Part shown: positions 42,277 to 52,381 of the stretch, one piece after another | Position numbering within the stretch: position 1 is the first letter of the stretch | How the letters are laid out: each line of letters starts with the position of its first letter | Source: Nitratireductor sp. | GTDB lineage: Bacteria > Pseudomonadota > Alphaproteobacteria > Rhizobiales > Rhizobiaceae | NCBI GenBank assembly: GCA_020637805.1 | Contig: JACKJU010000004.1 | Coordinates: 1 to 64,000 of the forward strand | Direction: 5' to 3' | DNA length: 64,000 nucleotides | Translations under genes and position numbers: made by a program | Notes under the pieces: model-generated | What the model saw: only the letters and a program-made list of their open reading frames with translations | Told to the model about the DNA's origin: nothing | The model's database searches: none

Positions 42277-44606
42277 TCGTCCGGTCCCTCCAGCTCATAC
42301 TCGAAGCGCGGTTTGCGTTGCTTGACGCGAATGAGCGCGATGATCGCCAGGCCCGTGATCATGACGACCGCGATCTCGCCCAGCGTATCGAAGCCGCGGA
42401 AGTCGACGATGATGACGTTCACGATGTTCCGACCATGCGCAATGACGCGGCTGTTGGCGCTGAAGAACTCGGAAAGTGCAGGATCGAACGGCACGCCCAC
42501 CACTGCCAGCAGGAGCGCGGTGAACGCCGAACCAGCAACCAGCGCTGCAGCGAAATCGAACACGGTTTCGCGCATCGGCCTGCGGTCCGTCTTGTTCAGC
42601 GTCAGCCTGGTCATCACCAGCGCAAGAATGACCACCGAAAGCGTCTCGACCATGAACTGGGTAAACGATAGGTCCGGTGCACCGAAGAGCATGAAGATAA
42701 CTGCTACTGCGAAGCCCTGTATGCCCAGCGACACGATTGCCGTAAGCCTGTTGTAGGCGGTCAGCACGGCAATCAATCCAAGGAGCGCCAGCAGCATCAT
42801 GCCCCATTCGTAGAAGGTCATCGAAGGGAAGGAAGGCCAGGCAGGCAGTTCACCGAAATGGATCAGAGACAGCCAGACAGATATGCCGAATACCAGGAAG
42901 ACGGAAGTCATGTAGGCTTCCATGCGCCCATTCTGAAGGACTCGCGTGATGGCAACGGAGAGCCTCACGATACCGGCGACGACCTGGTCGAACCCACGGT
43001 CCGGACCCCATCCGATAATGTGCAGAACACGTGCCATTATCAGGCGCGCGGTGTCGAGCTTCCAGAAGATCGCGATGCCGAGGCCGATCGTTACCAGAGA
43101 TAGAAGCAGGGGAAGCCCGATATGGAAAGCAACCACGCCATGCGCCTCGATGCCGGTTCCGGCAACCGCGGTCGACATCGGCGAGATGATGAAGTGGTTG
43201 GAATAGGAAGCAAAAAGCGCAGAGAGCAGGCCCATGACCGACAAGGTGAGCGGGCCGAGCCAGAGCAGCACAGGCCCTTCGTGTGCATGCTTGGGGGTCT
43301 CGACCTTCGCGCCCAGGAATGGCTTGATTGCAAGCGCAGCACCTATGACCAGCATCAGCGCATTGCCAAATATCGCCAGAACGGTCAGCGAGATCGACCA
43401 GAGATCGCCCTTCCCGATCGCCGCGTAGATCTCTTCCTTGGCGATGAAACCGATGAATGGCGGCAATCCCGCCATCGACAATCCGGCCAGTGCAGCAGCC
43501 GCAAATGTAATGGGCATTGCCTTGCGCAAACCGCCGAGCTTGCGGATGTCACGGGTGCCGCTTTCGTGGTCGACGATGCCGGCGACCATGAACAGCCCGC
43601 CCTTGAAGAGGGCATGGGCAACCAGGTAGTAGACCGCGCCCTCGATTGCCCGTTCAGACCCGAACCCGGTCAGCATCACAAGCAGGCCCAGCGAGCCGAC
43701 GGTTGTGTAGGCGAGCATGAGCTTCAGGTCGGTCTGGCGCACGGCCAGCAATGTTGCGGTTACCAGCGTTACGATCCCGAAGAGCGGCAACACTGTTTCC
43801 CACACTGCCGTATCGCCCAGAACCGGGTTCAGGCGCATCAGCATGTATACCCCGGCTTTCACCATGGTCGCAGAATGCAGGAAGGCCGAAACAGGCGTTG
43901 GCGCTTCCATGGCGTTGGGAAGCCAGAAATGGAACGGGAACTGTGCCGACTTGGTGAAGGCTGCACCGAGCACCAGGATCAACGCAAGCAGGTAATAGGG
44001 GCTGTCGCGGACCACGTCTCCGCCATTGATGAGCAGGGAAAGCTCGGTCATGCCGCTGATGCGGTTGAGGACAACCACGCCCGCGAGGAGGCTCAGCCCG
44101 CCTGCACCGGTTACCAGCAGGGCCTGGATCGCGGCGCGGCGCGAGGCAGCGCGGTTGTGATCGAAACCGATCAGCAGAAACGAGGTAATCGAAGTCAGTT
44201 CCCAGGCAACGAAAAGGGCTATCAGGCCGTCAGCCATGACCACCCAGAGCATCGAGCCCATGAACAGGAAAAGGAAGCCGACGAAGCGTCCCAGTTGCGG
44301 ATGCGACGACAGGTAGCCGCCCGCATACAGGATGATCAGCGTGCCAATGCCCGATATCAGGAGCGCAAAAGTCAGGCTCAACCCATCGATGAGATAGGAG
44401 AGATTTGCACCCAGCGACGGCACCCACTGAATGCCTCCGGTGACTGCTTCGCCGGCAGCCACAGTCGGCAGATATCCCGAGAGATGTATGAAAACGAACG
44501 CCGGAACCAAGGCCAGCAGCCATACGGCGCGATGGCCCAGAAAGCGGATCAGCACCGGCGACAGCAATGCCGCGAGAAATGGTGCCATCAGGATGTAAAG
44601 CGTCAC
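42273..44606 (-). CDS. mnhA: Cation/H+ antiporter subunit A (NuoL-like, MnhA/PhaAB)
   Basis: 777 residues from GTG 44606 (VTLYILMAPFLAALLSP); ATG 44588 is an alternative, and an ATG at 44753 adds 49 residues unlike the family. About 17-20 transmembrane helices with the complex I-like core: MVKAGVYMLMRLNPVLG, ALFKGGLFMVAGIVDHESGTRD, AMEAPTPVSAFLHSATM. The C-terminal part (FGAPDLSFTQFMVETLSVVILALVM) contains the extra MnhA domain. First gene of mnhABCDEFG. The complex supports growth at high pH/Na+; in S. meliloti pha is needed for K+ adaptation and nodulation. Confidence 0.95.
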   Translation of the reverse strand: MTLYILMAPFLAALLSPVLIRFLGHRAVWLLALVPAFVFIHLSGYLPTVAAGEAVTGGIQWVPSLGANLSYLIDGLSLTFALLISGIGTLIILYAGGYLSSHPQLGRFVGFLFLFMGSMLWVVMADGLIALFVAWELTSITSFLLIGFDHNRAASRRAAIQALLVTGAGGLSLLAGVVVLNRISGMTELSLLINGGDVVRDSPYYLLALILVLGAAFTKSAQFPFHFWLPNAMEAPTPVSAFLHSATMVKAGVYMLMRLNPVLGDTAVWETVLPLFGIVTLVTATLLAVRQTDLKLMLAYTTVGSLGLLVMLTGFGSERAIEGAVYYLVAHALFKGGLFMVAGIVDHESGTRDIRKLGGLRKAMPITFAAAALAGLSMAGLPPFIGFIAKEEIYAAIGKGDLWSISLTVLAIFGNALMLVIGAALAIKPFLGAKVETPKHAHEGPVLLWLGPLTLSVMGLLSALFASYSNHFIISPMSTAVAGTGIEAHGVVAFHIGLPLLLSLVTIGLGIAIFWKLDTARLIMARVLHIIGWGPDRGFDQVVAGIVRLSVAITRVLQNGRMEAYMTSVFLVFGISVWLSLIHFGELPAWPSFPSMTFYEWGMMLLALLGLIAVLTAYNRLTAIVSLGIQGFAVAVIFMLFGAPDLSFTQFMVETLSVVILALVMTRLTLNKTDRRPMRETVFDFAAALVAGSAFTALLLAVVGVPFDPALSEFFSANSRVIAHGRNIVNVIIVDFRGFDTLGEIAVVMITGLAIIALIRVKQRKPRFEYELEGPDE

Positions 44607-44854
44607 GCTCAAGTAGAATTGCCCCCGGATGCGGCGGTAAATGCGGTACTGATTACTGCCGCTCCTGGTGCCCAGAAACCCGGCATTTGAAATTGAATAA
44701 CGATTGTCTCCCCATGCTTCAAGGAGAACAGGAAAATTCGCCGCGCTAATCAACCGGATTTGAACCGATGGTGAATCTCGTGTTCGAAGGTTTCATTGAG
44801 ATTCGGGCGCAACAAACCTACATTCGGGCACAGAATAGACGTGTGGAGGCAGAC

Positions 44855-45253
44855 ATGCCGAAGATTTCAAAGACCGACGCCGAGTGGCGTGAACAACTTT
44901 CTCCCGAGCAGTACCGCATCACGCGCAAGCACGGGACGGAGCGTGCGGGGACCGGGCCTTATCTCGACGAAAAGCGGCCCGGCGTTTTCAAGTGCGTTTG
45001 CTGCGGAAAACCCCTGTACAGAACGGATGCCAAGTTTGAATCCGGCACCGGATGGCCGAGTTTCTTCGCGCCCGTATCCGACGAGGCTGTTGCAGAACAC
45101 GAGGACCGGTCGTTCTTCATGCGCCGCACCGAGGTGCGATGCGCAGATTGCGATGCCCATCTGGGACATGTTTTTCCCGATGGACCCCAACCCACCGGGC
45201 TTCGCTACTGCATGAACGGCCATGCTCTGGACTTCGAGCCGGACACCGAGTAG
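44855..45253 (+). CDS. msrB: Peptide methionine (R)-S-oxide reductase
   Basis: 132 residues from ATG 44855 with GTGGAGG upstream. Structural zinc pairs Cys47/Cys50 (KCVCCGKPL) and Cys96/Cys99 (RCADCDAH), and catalytic Cys119 in GLRYCMNG. Repairs oxidised methionine in the cytoplasm. Divergent from mnhA; a longer frame upstream is not conserved. Confidence 0.96.
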   Translation: MPKISKTDAEWREQLSPEQYRITRKHGTERAGTGPYLDEKRPGVFKCVCCGKPLYRTDAKFESGTGWPSFFAPVSDEAVAEHEDRSFFMRRTEVRCADCDAHLGHVFPDGPQPTGLRYCMNGHALDFEPDTE

Positions 45254-45329
45254 TCCGGCCTGAACGCCCATTTATTCCATCTCGGGGCCAATTCCATTTG
45301 CGGCCCAGTTCCAATTCAGGACAGATTTC

Positions 45330-47429
45330 ATGATCATCAGATTTCCGGCAATCGCCGGTGCCCCCGTCGCAGAAGCACGCCGGGTGGAGGCGGAATTCCA
45401 CGGCGTCAAACTGACAGACGATTATGGCTGGCTGCGCGCGGAAAACTGGCAGGAGGCCATGCGCGAACCGGAAAAGCTGCCCGAGGATATCAAGGCCTAT
45501 CTGACCGCCGAGAACGCCTATTATGAAGAAGCAATGGCCGATACGGCGCAACTCCAGGAGACGCTGATCGCCGAGATGCGCGGACGCATCAAGGAGGATG
45601 ATTCCTCTGTTCCCCAGAACGATGGCCCGTTTGCATATTCGTGGAAATACACGGAAGGCGCAGAGCATCCGGTGTTCCTGCGCACCCCTCGCGATGGTGG
45701 CGAAGAGACCGTGCTGCTTGATGTCAACCGCGAAGCCGAGGCACATGAGTATTTCAACCTTGGGACGGCAGATGTTTCGCCGGGTCACAAGATACTCGCC
45801 TGGAGTTCGGATACCTCAGGCTCGGAATACTATCATCTCAGGTTCCGACAGGCGGGTTCGCAGGAAGATACCGGGGAGGAAATCCCGGATGTGGGTTCGG
45901 TCGCCTGGGCTGACGATGAAACGATTTTCTATACCCGCGTGGATGAAAGCCACCGGCCGTCAAAGGTGTTCCGGCACAAGCTCAATACAGATCCGCAGGA
46001 CGATGTACTCGTCTTCGAGGAAACAGACCCGCGTTACTTCGTCGGCGTCGGCCGGACCCGATCGGGCAAATTCATTGTCATCGGCACCGGCATGAACGAC
46101 GAGGATGAAGTTCTTGTCATCCCGGCGGAGGCGCCCGAGACTTCCCCGCGCGTGATCGAACCGCGTGCAGAAGGTATCGAATACTCGGTCGAGCATCAGG
46201 GAGATCGCTTCCTGATCGTGACAAATGCCGACGATGCGAAAGATTTCAAGATCGTCGAGGCTCCTGTCTCTGCGCCCGGGCGCGAGAACTGGAAGGATGT
46301 GGTTCCGCACAAACCAGGCCGCACCATTGTTGGACTGGATGCCTACCGCGACTGGATAATCTGGCTGCAGCGCGAAAACGCCCTGCCCCGAATCTGCTAC
46401 GTTCACTCGGCAGAAGGTGCGAAGGCAGCAGTTCAGGCCATCGCGTTTGAGGAGGAGGCCTACTCGCTCGGCATGAGTACCAGCCCGGAATACGAAACGG
46501 ACATGTTCCGCTTTTCCTATTCCTCGCCGACCACCCCTTCCGAGGTATTCGATTACGACCTTGCCTCCGGCGAACGGACGCTGTTGAAGACCCAGGAAGT
46601 GCCGTCCGGGCACGATCCCGATGCCTATGCGACGCGCCGTATCATGGCGCCTTCCCATGACGGAGCCGAAGTGCCGGTCACCATACTTTACCGCAGGGAT
46701 ACGCCGCTTGATGGCACAGCGCCATGCCTTCTCTATGGCTACGGTTCGTATGGCATGTCGATGCCTGCATCTTTTTCAACCAACCGCCTTAGCCTTGTAG
46801 ACCGCGGCTTTGTCTACGCAATCGCGCATGTTCGCGGCGGTGAGGAAAAGGGCCGCCAGTGGTACGAAGACGCAAAATTCGGCAAGAAACCGAATACGTT
46901 CAAGGACTTCATTGCAGCAGCCGAGAAACTGATCGCCGAAGGATTTACCTCGAGCGGCAACATCGTCATTCAGGGCGGCTCTGCCGGAGGCCTGCTCGTC
47001 GGGGCTGCGGTCAACATGCGGCCCGAACTGTTTGCCGGCGTCATCGCCGACGTTCCATTCGTCGACATGCTCAACACCATCCTCGACGAGACGCTGCCGC
47101 TGACACCTGGCGAGTGGTCGCAATGGGGCAATCCGATCGCCAGCGTGGACGCTTTCAACGATATCCGGTCCTATTCGCCCTATGACAATGTGGCGGCAAA
47201 GGATTATCCCGCGATGCTGGTAACGGCAGGCGTTTCGGACCCGCGCGTCACCTACTGGGAGCCGGCAAAGTGGGTTGCCAAGCTGCGCTCGCTCAAGACC
47301 GATGGCAACATTCTGATGCTGCGGACAAACATGACGTCTGGCCATTTCGGCAAGTCAGGACGATTTGCGGCGCTCGAAGATGCAGCCCGGTCATTTGCCT
47401 TTGCGCTGAAAGCCACCGGGAAAATCTGA
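45330..47429 (+). CDS. ptrB: Oligopeptidase B (S9A prolyl oligopeptidase family)
   Basis: 699 residues: N-terminal beta-propeller (about 75-410), then alpha/beta-hydrolase domain with nucleophile Ser551 in IQGGSAGGLLVGA, Asp in the TAGVSDPRVTYWEPAKW region and His in MTSGHFGKSGRF. Cleaves after basic residues in short peptides; cytoplasmic. It lies 76 bp after msrB on the same strand. Confidence 0.94.
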   Translation: MIIRFPAIAGAPVAEARRVEAEFHGVKLTDDYGWLRAENWQEAMREPEKLPEDIKAYLTAENAYYEEAMADTAQLQETLIAEMRGRIKEDDSSVPQNDGPFAYSWKYTEGAEHPVFLRTPRDGGEETVLLDVNREAEAHEYFNLGTADVSPGHKILAWSSDTSGSEYYHLRFRQAGSQEDTGEEIPDVGSVAWADDETIFYTRVDESHRPSKVFRHKLNTDPQDDVLVFEETDPRYFVGVGRTRSGKFIVIGTGMNDEDEVLVIPAEAPETSPRVIEPRAEGIEYSVEHQGDRFLIVTNADDAKDFKIVEAPVSAPGRENWKDVVPHKPGRTIVGLDAYRDWIIWLQRENALPRICYVHSAEGAKAAVQAIAFEEEAYSLGMSTSPEYETDMFRFSYSSPTTPSEVFDYDLASGERTLLKTQEVPSGHDPDAYATRRIMAPSHDGAEVPVTILYRRDTPLDGTAPCLLYGYGSYGMSMPASFSTNRLSLVDRGFVYAIAHVRGGEEKGRQWYEDAKFGKKPNTFKDFIAAAEKLIAEGFTSSGNIVIQGGSAGGLLVGAAVNMRPELFAGVIADVPFVDMLNTILDETLPLTPGEWSQWGNPIASVDAFNDIRSYSPYDNVAAKDYPAMLVTAGVSDPRVTYWEPAKWVAKLRSLKTDGNILMLRTNMTSGHFGKSGRFAALEDAARSFAFALKATGKI

Positions 47430-47451
47430 ACTGGCCGTCAGGTCCCGCTCG

Positions 47452-48369
47452 TTACTGCTTGGGAACGGGCGGGATGGCCTTCAGATAGGCGGCAATGGCG
47501 GCCAGATCGTCGTCCTTTAGATGTGCCATGTTTTCCTGGACATCGACCATCGAACCGCCGACGGAATCGAATTCCGGCGTGAAGCCGGTTTTCAGATAGC
47601 CGGCGATATCGGCCGCGCTCCAGCTGCCCAGCGCGGTCGGGTCCGGCGTGATATTCGGGATCACGCCCTTGCCTTCCGGATTGGGGCCGCCAGCCAGCCA
47701 TCTTGAACGATCCGAACCGCCAAACCCGAAAAAGGTTCGCGACGTGTGGCACTCGCCGCAATGGCCGGGGCCTTCCACAAGGTATTGGCCGCGCAGTACT
47801 GCAGGATCATCGGTCTGGAGATCCACGACCGGCGACGAATCCATGAACATTGCCTTCCACAATCCAAGCCCGCGCCTGAGCTTGAATGGAAGCGCCAGCT
47901 CGTTTGCCTCGTTGGCGCGCGAGACCGGGGGAAGCGTTTTCATGAATGCCCAGAGATCGGCAACGTCCTCCGGCTTCATGCGTGTGTAGGAAGTATAGGG
48001 AAATGCCGGGTAGAAGTGGCTGCCGTTCGGTGAGACACCCTTCATTACCGCGTTGGCAAAATCCGCCCCTGTCCAATTACCGATGCCGGTTTCAGGATCG
48101 GGCGAAATATTGGGGGCAACGAAGATGCCCGCCGGTGTCGGCAATCTGTGCCCGCCACCAAGCTTCAGCTTTTCGTCGCCCTTGGCGCCATCTGCGGCAT
48201 GGCAGGATGCACATCCTCCGGTCCAGAAGACCATTTCCCCTCGCGCCGCGTCGCCTGCATCCATCTGTGCGGTGACGCTCTCATCCAGCCTGACTGGCGC
48301 GGTAAGGAACCAGAACACGATGGCGGCCAGAACGGCGAGGACGACAAGGGCTAGGATTGATTTCTTCAT
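47452..48369 (-). CDS. Membrane-anchored dihaem c-type cytochrome
   Basis: 305 residues: N-terminal membrane anchor (ILALVVLAVLAAIVFWFLT), then two cytochrome c domains with CASCH (about residues 53-57) and CGECH (about 205-209) haem sites and their Met ligand regions (GVSPNGSHFYPAFPYTSYTRMKPEDV; ... ENMAHLKDDDL). The arrangement resembles cytochrome subunits of PQQ or molybdenum dehydrogenases. It is transcribed with, but separated by a terminator from, the cytochrome c' gene upstream. Partner enzyme not visible in the window. Confidence 0.92.
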   Translation of the reverse strand: MKKSILALVVLAVLAAIVFWFLTAPVRLDESVTAQMDAGDAARGEMVFWTGGCASCHAADGAKGDEKLKLGGGHRLPTPAGIFVAPNISPDPETGIGNWTGADFANAVMKGVSPNGSHFYPAFPYTSYTRMKPEDVADLWAFMKTLPPVSRANEANELALPFKLRRGLGLWKAMFMDSSPVVDLQTDDPAVLRGQYLVEGPGHCGECHTSRTFFGFGGSDRSRWLAGGPNPEGKGVIPNITPDPTALGSWSAADIAGYLKTGFTPEFDSVGGSMVDVQENMAHLKDDDLAAIAAYLKAIPPVPKQ

Positions 48370-48392
48370 GGTACCGGATTGTTCAGCTCTCT

Positions 48393-48434
48393 AAAAATGT
48401 ATGCCGGACGGTGCACTTGCGGCATCGTCCGGCA
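48393..48434 (-). terminator. Terminator between the two cytochrome genes
   Basis: On the minus strand TGCCGGACG and CGTCCGGCA form a perfect 9-bp stem with a 15-base loop, followed by TACATTTTT. It probably ends the cytochrome c' transcript. Confidence 0.7.
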
Positions 48435-48455
48435 AGGCAAGTCATAAAGCCGGGA

Positions 48456-48914
48456 TCAGCCTTTCTTGACGCGGTATTTCTCGTGGCAATCCTTGCAGTT
48501 GCCGCCGACCATGCCAAGCGCTTTTCCAAGGTCTTCCGGGGAAGCCGGCGCCATTTCGATTGCAGCGGCCGTATCAGCCTGGAACTTTGCCAATGCTGCA
48601 TTGAAGCCGTCCATGTCTTCCCAGATTGCCGGTGCGGCGGTGGTGTCAGCCGCCATGTCGGAGCCTTCCGGGAAGAACTGTCCAATCGTGCCGGATACGT
48701 AGTTCATCGCCTTGAATGCAGCGACGGCACCTTTCGGATCGAAGGGCACCTGCCCCTTGGCCATGCCCGCAACCTGACCCATGGCAAGGCCGACCGTCTG
48801 CATTCCATCCTTGCGCATCTTCACCGGATCCATTGCGCCATGGCTGGCGGCAAAGGCAATACCGCCTGAAACGACAGAGGCTGCTACCAGCGTCATTACA
48901 AATTTCTTCATCAT
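48456..48914 (-). CDS. Cytochrome c' (class II c-type cytochrome)
   Basis: 152 residues: signal peptide ending at about AFA-ASHGA, four-helix body (RKDGMQTVGLAMGQVAGMAKGQ ... FKAMNYVSGTIGQFFPEGSD) and the C-terminal haem site CKDCHEKYRVKKG. Class II cytochromes such as cytochrome c' bind NO or carry electrons in the periplasm; exact role unknown. The Ccm proteins encoded in this window are needed to mature it. Confidence 0.93.
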   Translation of the reverse strand: MMKKFVMTLVAASVVSGGIAFAASHGAMDPVKMRKDGMQTVGLAMGQVAGMAKGQVPFDPKGAVAAFKAMNYVSGTIGQFFPEGSDMAADTTAAPAIWEDMDGFNAALAKFQADTAAAIEMAPASPEDLGKALGMVGGNCKDCHEKYRVKKG

Positions 48915-49082
48915 TCTCTCCCTTTGAACAGGTTGGGGAACTCGGTTCTTCCGGCTCGGTTGCGTTCACATGTCTGCCGGCCGGACGGCGGCTTGAAAAG
49001 TGGAACATACCAGCCCCGAATCGTCAGGTGCAGGCTTGGTGAACGATGCGTCAACTGTAGCGAAAAGATTGCCAAACATAAG

Positions 49083-49109
49083 AAAAACCCCGGCATTTCT
49101 GCCGGGGTT
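49083..49109 (-). terminator. Terminator after sodB
   Basis: CCCCGGCA and TGCCGGGG pair around TTTC, with a T-run on the minus strand 57 bases past the sodB stop. Also able to act in the other direction only weakly. Confidence 0.85.
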
Positions 49110-49165
49110 CACGAAGAATTGAGAAGCGGCCGATCCCGTTCAATCGAAAGGGATCATGCCTGAAC

Positions 49166-49774
49166 TCAGGAAGACGCACCTTCATAGAGTTCCGCGACGT
49201 ATTCCCAGTTGACAAGGTTGTCGACGAAAGCCTCGAGGTATTTCGGACGCGCATTGCGGTAATCGATGTAATAGGAGTGTTCCCAGACATCGCAGCCCAG
49301 AATCGGCGTTGCGCCGTTGACCAGCGGGTTTTCGCCGTTCGGCGTTTTCATGACTTCAAGCTTGCCGCCCTTGACGGCGAGCCAGCACCAGCCGGAACCG
49401 AACTGGGTCGCGCCAGCGTTCATGAAGTCATCGCGCATCTTGTCGTAACCGCCGAGATCGCTCTCGATTGCCTTGAGCAGGTTGCCCGGAACCTTGGCTG
49501 CACCGCCGCCGCCGTTAGGAGCCATCCAGTTCCAGAAGTGAAGGTGGTTGTAGTGCTGGCCAGCATTGTTGAATAGACCGGCATTCTTGCCAAAGCTCTC
49601 CTTGACGATTTCCTCCAGCGACTTGCCTTCAAGGCCCGAGCCGTCGAGCAGCTTGTTACCGTTGGTGACATAAGCCTGATGGTGCTTGTCGTGATGATAC
49701 TCGAGCGTTTCGGCCGACATATAGGGGCCGAGGGCGTCATAGGCATAGGGAAGGTCGGGAAGTTCGAACGACAT
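49166..49774 (-). CDS. sodB: Fe/Mn superoxide dismutase
   Basis: 202 residues from the ATG at 49774 with GAAAGGA upstream. Metal ligands visible in EYHHDKHHQAYV (His), NHLHFWNWM region (His), and GCDVWEHSYYIDY (Asp, His). GNAGQHYNHLHFWNWM-type GQ and the FGSGWCWL segment suggest the Fe type, but metal choice cannot be proved by eye. Detoxifies superoxide in the cytoplasm. Long frame upstream is non-coding. Confidence 0.96.
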   Translation of the reverse strand: MSFELPDLPYAYDALGPYMSAETLEYHHDKHHQAYVTNGNKLLDGSGLEGKSLEEIVKESFGKNAGLFNNAGQHYNHLHFWNWMAPNGGGGAAKVPGNLLKAIESDLGGYDKMRDDFMNAGATQFGSGWCWLAVKGGKLEVMKTPNGENPLVNGATPILGCDVWEHSYYIDYRNARPKYLEAFVDNLVNWEYVAELYEGASS

Positions 49775-49992
49775 GATGAAATCCTTTCTTGATTGCGAAT
49801 TAACGGTCCGCTGAGCGGCTTCTGGAAGCATATTTAATACTTCTGGATGACATGACAATGTGTATTCCCAAGATTGGTTCCGGCAGGTGCAAAACAGGCA
49901 CTTCAGACAGGCATTTGGAGGCAATTGCTGCGGTATTGCCTGCGCGGCGCACATGATGCAGGCTGACGGCCGCGAGGCTGAGGCAACTAACC

Positions 49993-50655
49993 ATGGATGG
50001 GAAAATGACCGGCACCTATGTCTTCGATGCCTATGGAACGCTGTTCGACGTGCATTCGGCCGTCGCCCGCCATGCCCAACTGGTTAGTCCGCAGTCGGCG
50101 CGGGTTTCGGAGATCTGGCGCAACAAGCAGCTTGAATACAGCTGGACGCTGACGCTCATGGGGCGCTACCGACCGTTCTGGGATCTGACAGAGGCAGCGC
50201 TGGACTTCGCGCTTGCCGCGGTGCCAGGTGCAAATGCCGAGGCACGGGAAGCGCTTCTTGATGCCTACCGCACCTTGTCGTGCTATCCGGAAGTTCCGCA
50301 GGTTCTCAAGCAGCTCAAGGAAGGCGGCGCGCGCACAGCAATCTTCTCGAACGGTTCACCGGAAATGCTGGACAGCGCGGTCTCGTCCTCCGGTATCGGA
50401 GACTACCTGGACAAGGTGATCTCGATCCATGATTTGGGCAAGTTCAAGACGCATCCCGAGAGCTACCGCCTGGTAACCGATGCGTTCGGGATCACTCCAA
50501 AGGAGGTGACATTTCAGTCTTCGAACCGCTGGGACATCGCTGGGGCCGCCGCATTCGGCTTCACCTGCAACTGGGTCAACCGCACGGGGCAGCCGGACGA
50601 ATATGGCGATCTATCCCCCACCAGAATTCTGGAGAATCTGAACGGACTGCCTTGA
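49993..50655 (+). CDS. Haloacid dehalogenase type II (HAD superfamily)
   Basis: 220 residues from ATG 49993 (GAGG 9 bases upstream); ATG 50005 is an alternative. Motif I FDAYGTLFDVHS with nucleophile Asp12, motif II FSNGSP, motif III Lys in FKTHPESY, motif IV FQSSNRWDIAGAAAFGF. These match L-2-haloacid dehalogenases, which hydrolyse short 2-haloacids to hydroxyacids; the true substrate may be other phosphates or haloacids. Divergent from sodB. Confidence 0.93.
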   Translation: MDGKMTGTYVFDAYGTLFDVHSAVARHAQLVSPQSARVSEIWRNKQLEYSWTLTLMGRYRPFWDLTEAALDFALAAVPGANAEAREALLDAYRTLSCYPEVPQVLKQLKEGGARTAIFSNGSPEMLDSAVSSSGIGDYLDKVISIHDLGKFKTHPESYRLVTDAFGITPKEVTFQSSNRWDIAGAAAFGFTCNWVNRTGQPDEYGDLSPTRILENLNGLP

Positions 50656-50672
50656 GAGCCGCGAGGGACAGA

Positions 50673-52190
50673 TCAGCGGCGAAGGCTTCCCAGAATACCA
50701 CGGACAAGTTCGCGGCCAAGCGTCGTTGCGACTGACCTGACAACCGATTTGATTGCCGCTTCGGTGGCCGTCTGGCGGCCCGACGAGCGCTTGGAAGAGC
50801 TTGATTTCTCTTCTTTGCGGCGCTGTTTTTCTTCCTCTTCCTGCCGCTTGCGGGCAGCCTCATCCTTCGCCGCCTTCTCAGCCTTGGCCTGGAGAACCTC
50901 GTAAGCCGACTCGCGGTCGATCTCCTTCTCGTACTGGCCGCTGACCGGCGAGACATTCATCAGCGAGCGCCGTTCGGAATCCTCAAGCGGACCAAGCCGC
51001 GAGGATGGCGGGCGAATGAGCGTGCGCTGGACGACGGAAGGAATACCCTTCTTCTCCAGGGTGGAAACCAGTGCCTCGCCGACGCCCAACTGCATGATCA
51101 CGTCCCGCGCATCGAAATCGGGGTTGGGCCTGAAAGTGTCGGCAGCGGTGCGTACCGCTTTCTGTTCGCGCGGCGTGAAGGCGCGAAGCGCATGCTGGAT
51201 GCGGTTGCCAAGCTGGGCAAGGACGGGTTCGGGAATGTCGATCGGATTCTGCGTGACGAAATAGACGCCAACGCCCTTGGAGCGGATCAGCTTGACGACC
51301 TGCTCCACCTTGTCGACGAGCACCTTGGGCGCTTCGTCGAACAGGAGATGAGCCTCGTCGAAGAAGAAGACGAGACGCGGCTTTTCGGGATCGCCGACCT
51401 CTGGCAGTTCCTCGAAAAGTTCGGACAGCAGCCAAAGAAGGAAGGTCGCATAAAGGCGCGGTGAGCTCATAAGCTTGTCCGCCGCCAGAATGCTGATCGC
51501 GCCGCGCCCATCGCGCGTCGTGCGCATCAGATCGCTGATTTGAAGCGCCGGCTCGCCAAAGAAGTGTTCTCCGCCCTGCTGCTCGATGATCAGAAGCTGG
51601 CGCTGGATGGCGCCGATCGACTGTGTCGAGATGAGACCGTAGTCGTCGTTCAGTTCTTCGCGCCGATCCGCCATGTTTGAAAGCAGCGAACGCAGGTCTT
51701 TCAAGTCGAGCAGCAGCAGGCCTTCGTCGTCGGCCAGCTTGAACGCCATGTTGAGAATACCGTCCTGCGCCTCGGACAAGTCCATCAGCCGCGAAAGGAT
51801 CAGCGGCCCCATTTCCGAGATCGTAGTGCGAACGGGATGGCCCTTCTCGCCGAAGAGGTCCCAGAATATTACGGGGAATTCCTGAAGTTCGTAGTCATCG
51901 AAGCCAATCGTTTCGGCACGCTTGGCAAGGAAGTCCTTCATCTCACCCATTGCGCCCAGCCCGGAAACGTCGCCTTTCACGTCAGCGCAGAAAACCGGTA
52001 CCCCCGCGTTGGAAAAGCCTTCGGCCAGTATCTGAAGCGACACCGTCTTGCCCGTGCCGGTTGCGCCGGTCACAAGCCCATGCCGGTTGGCGAGCTTCAG
52101 TTCCAGATATTCGCCCTTGTTGATGGAATCATCGGGATTGCGGCTGGTGCCGAGATAGATCCGGCCTTCCTCTTGCCTTGGCATATACAT
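50673..52190 (-). CDS. HerA-like ATPase (helicase HerA C-terminal/DUF853 family)
   Basis: 505 residues: Walker A ATGTGKTVSLQ near residues 40-50, Walker B LVFFFDEAHLLFDEAP near 275-290, arginine-finger region RSKGVGVYFVTQNP. The family (DUF853) is widespread in proteobacteria and linked by homology to HerA/FtsK translocases; the cellular role is unknown. The C-terminus has a coiled, highly charged stretch (KAEKAAKDEAARKRQEEEEKQ) and a basic hydrophobic end. Divergent from the TIGR03808 gene and convergent with the HAD gene. Confidence 0.92.
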   Translation of the reverse strand: MYMPRQEEGRIYLGTSRNPDDSINKGEYLELKLANRHGLVTGATGTGKTVSLQILAEGFSNAGVPVFCADVKGDVSGLGAMGEMKDFLAKRAETIGFDDYELQEFPVIFWDLFGEKGHPVRTTISEMGPLILSRLMDLSEAQDGILNMAFKLADDEGLLLLDLKDLRSLLSNMADRREELNDDYGLISTQSIGAIQRQLLIIEQQGGEHFFGEPALQISDLMRTTRDGRGAISILAADKLMSSPRLYATFLLWLLSELFEELPEVGDPEKPRLVFFFDEAHLLFDEAPKVLVDKVEQVVKLIRSKGVGVYFVTQNPIDIPEPVLAQLGNRIQHALRAFTPREQKAVRTAADTFRPNPDFDARDVIMQLGVGEALVSTLEKKGIPSVVQRTLIRPPSSRLGPLEDSERRSLMNVSPVSGQYEKEIDRESAYEVLQAKAEKAAKDEAARKRQEEEEKQRRKEEKSSSSKRSSGRQTATEAAIKSVVRSVATTLGRELVRGILGSLRR

Positions 52191-52381
52191 TTACCCCTGT
52201 TGCCGCATGTCCGGCTAAGTGTTCCAGAAGGCGCAAGCGCGCACTCCCATGCTATAGGCAAATCGCTCCCCTGCTGCAAATATCAAACGCTGTCGGAAAT
52301 CCGTTTTTTGTGGTCCCGATTTGGCACGGCCTTCATGGCACGGTTCATGCTCCCGGTTCTCCCGTGAATGGAAGGGAGACC

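Noticed and set aside
43122..44690. Plus-strand frame of 522 codons
   Set aside because: Antisense to mnhA, with Gln/His/Arg-rich composition and no domains.
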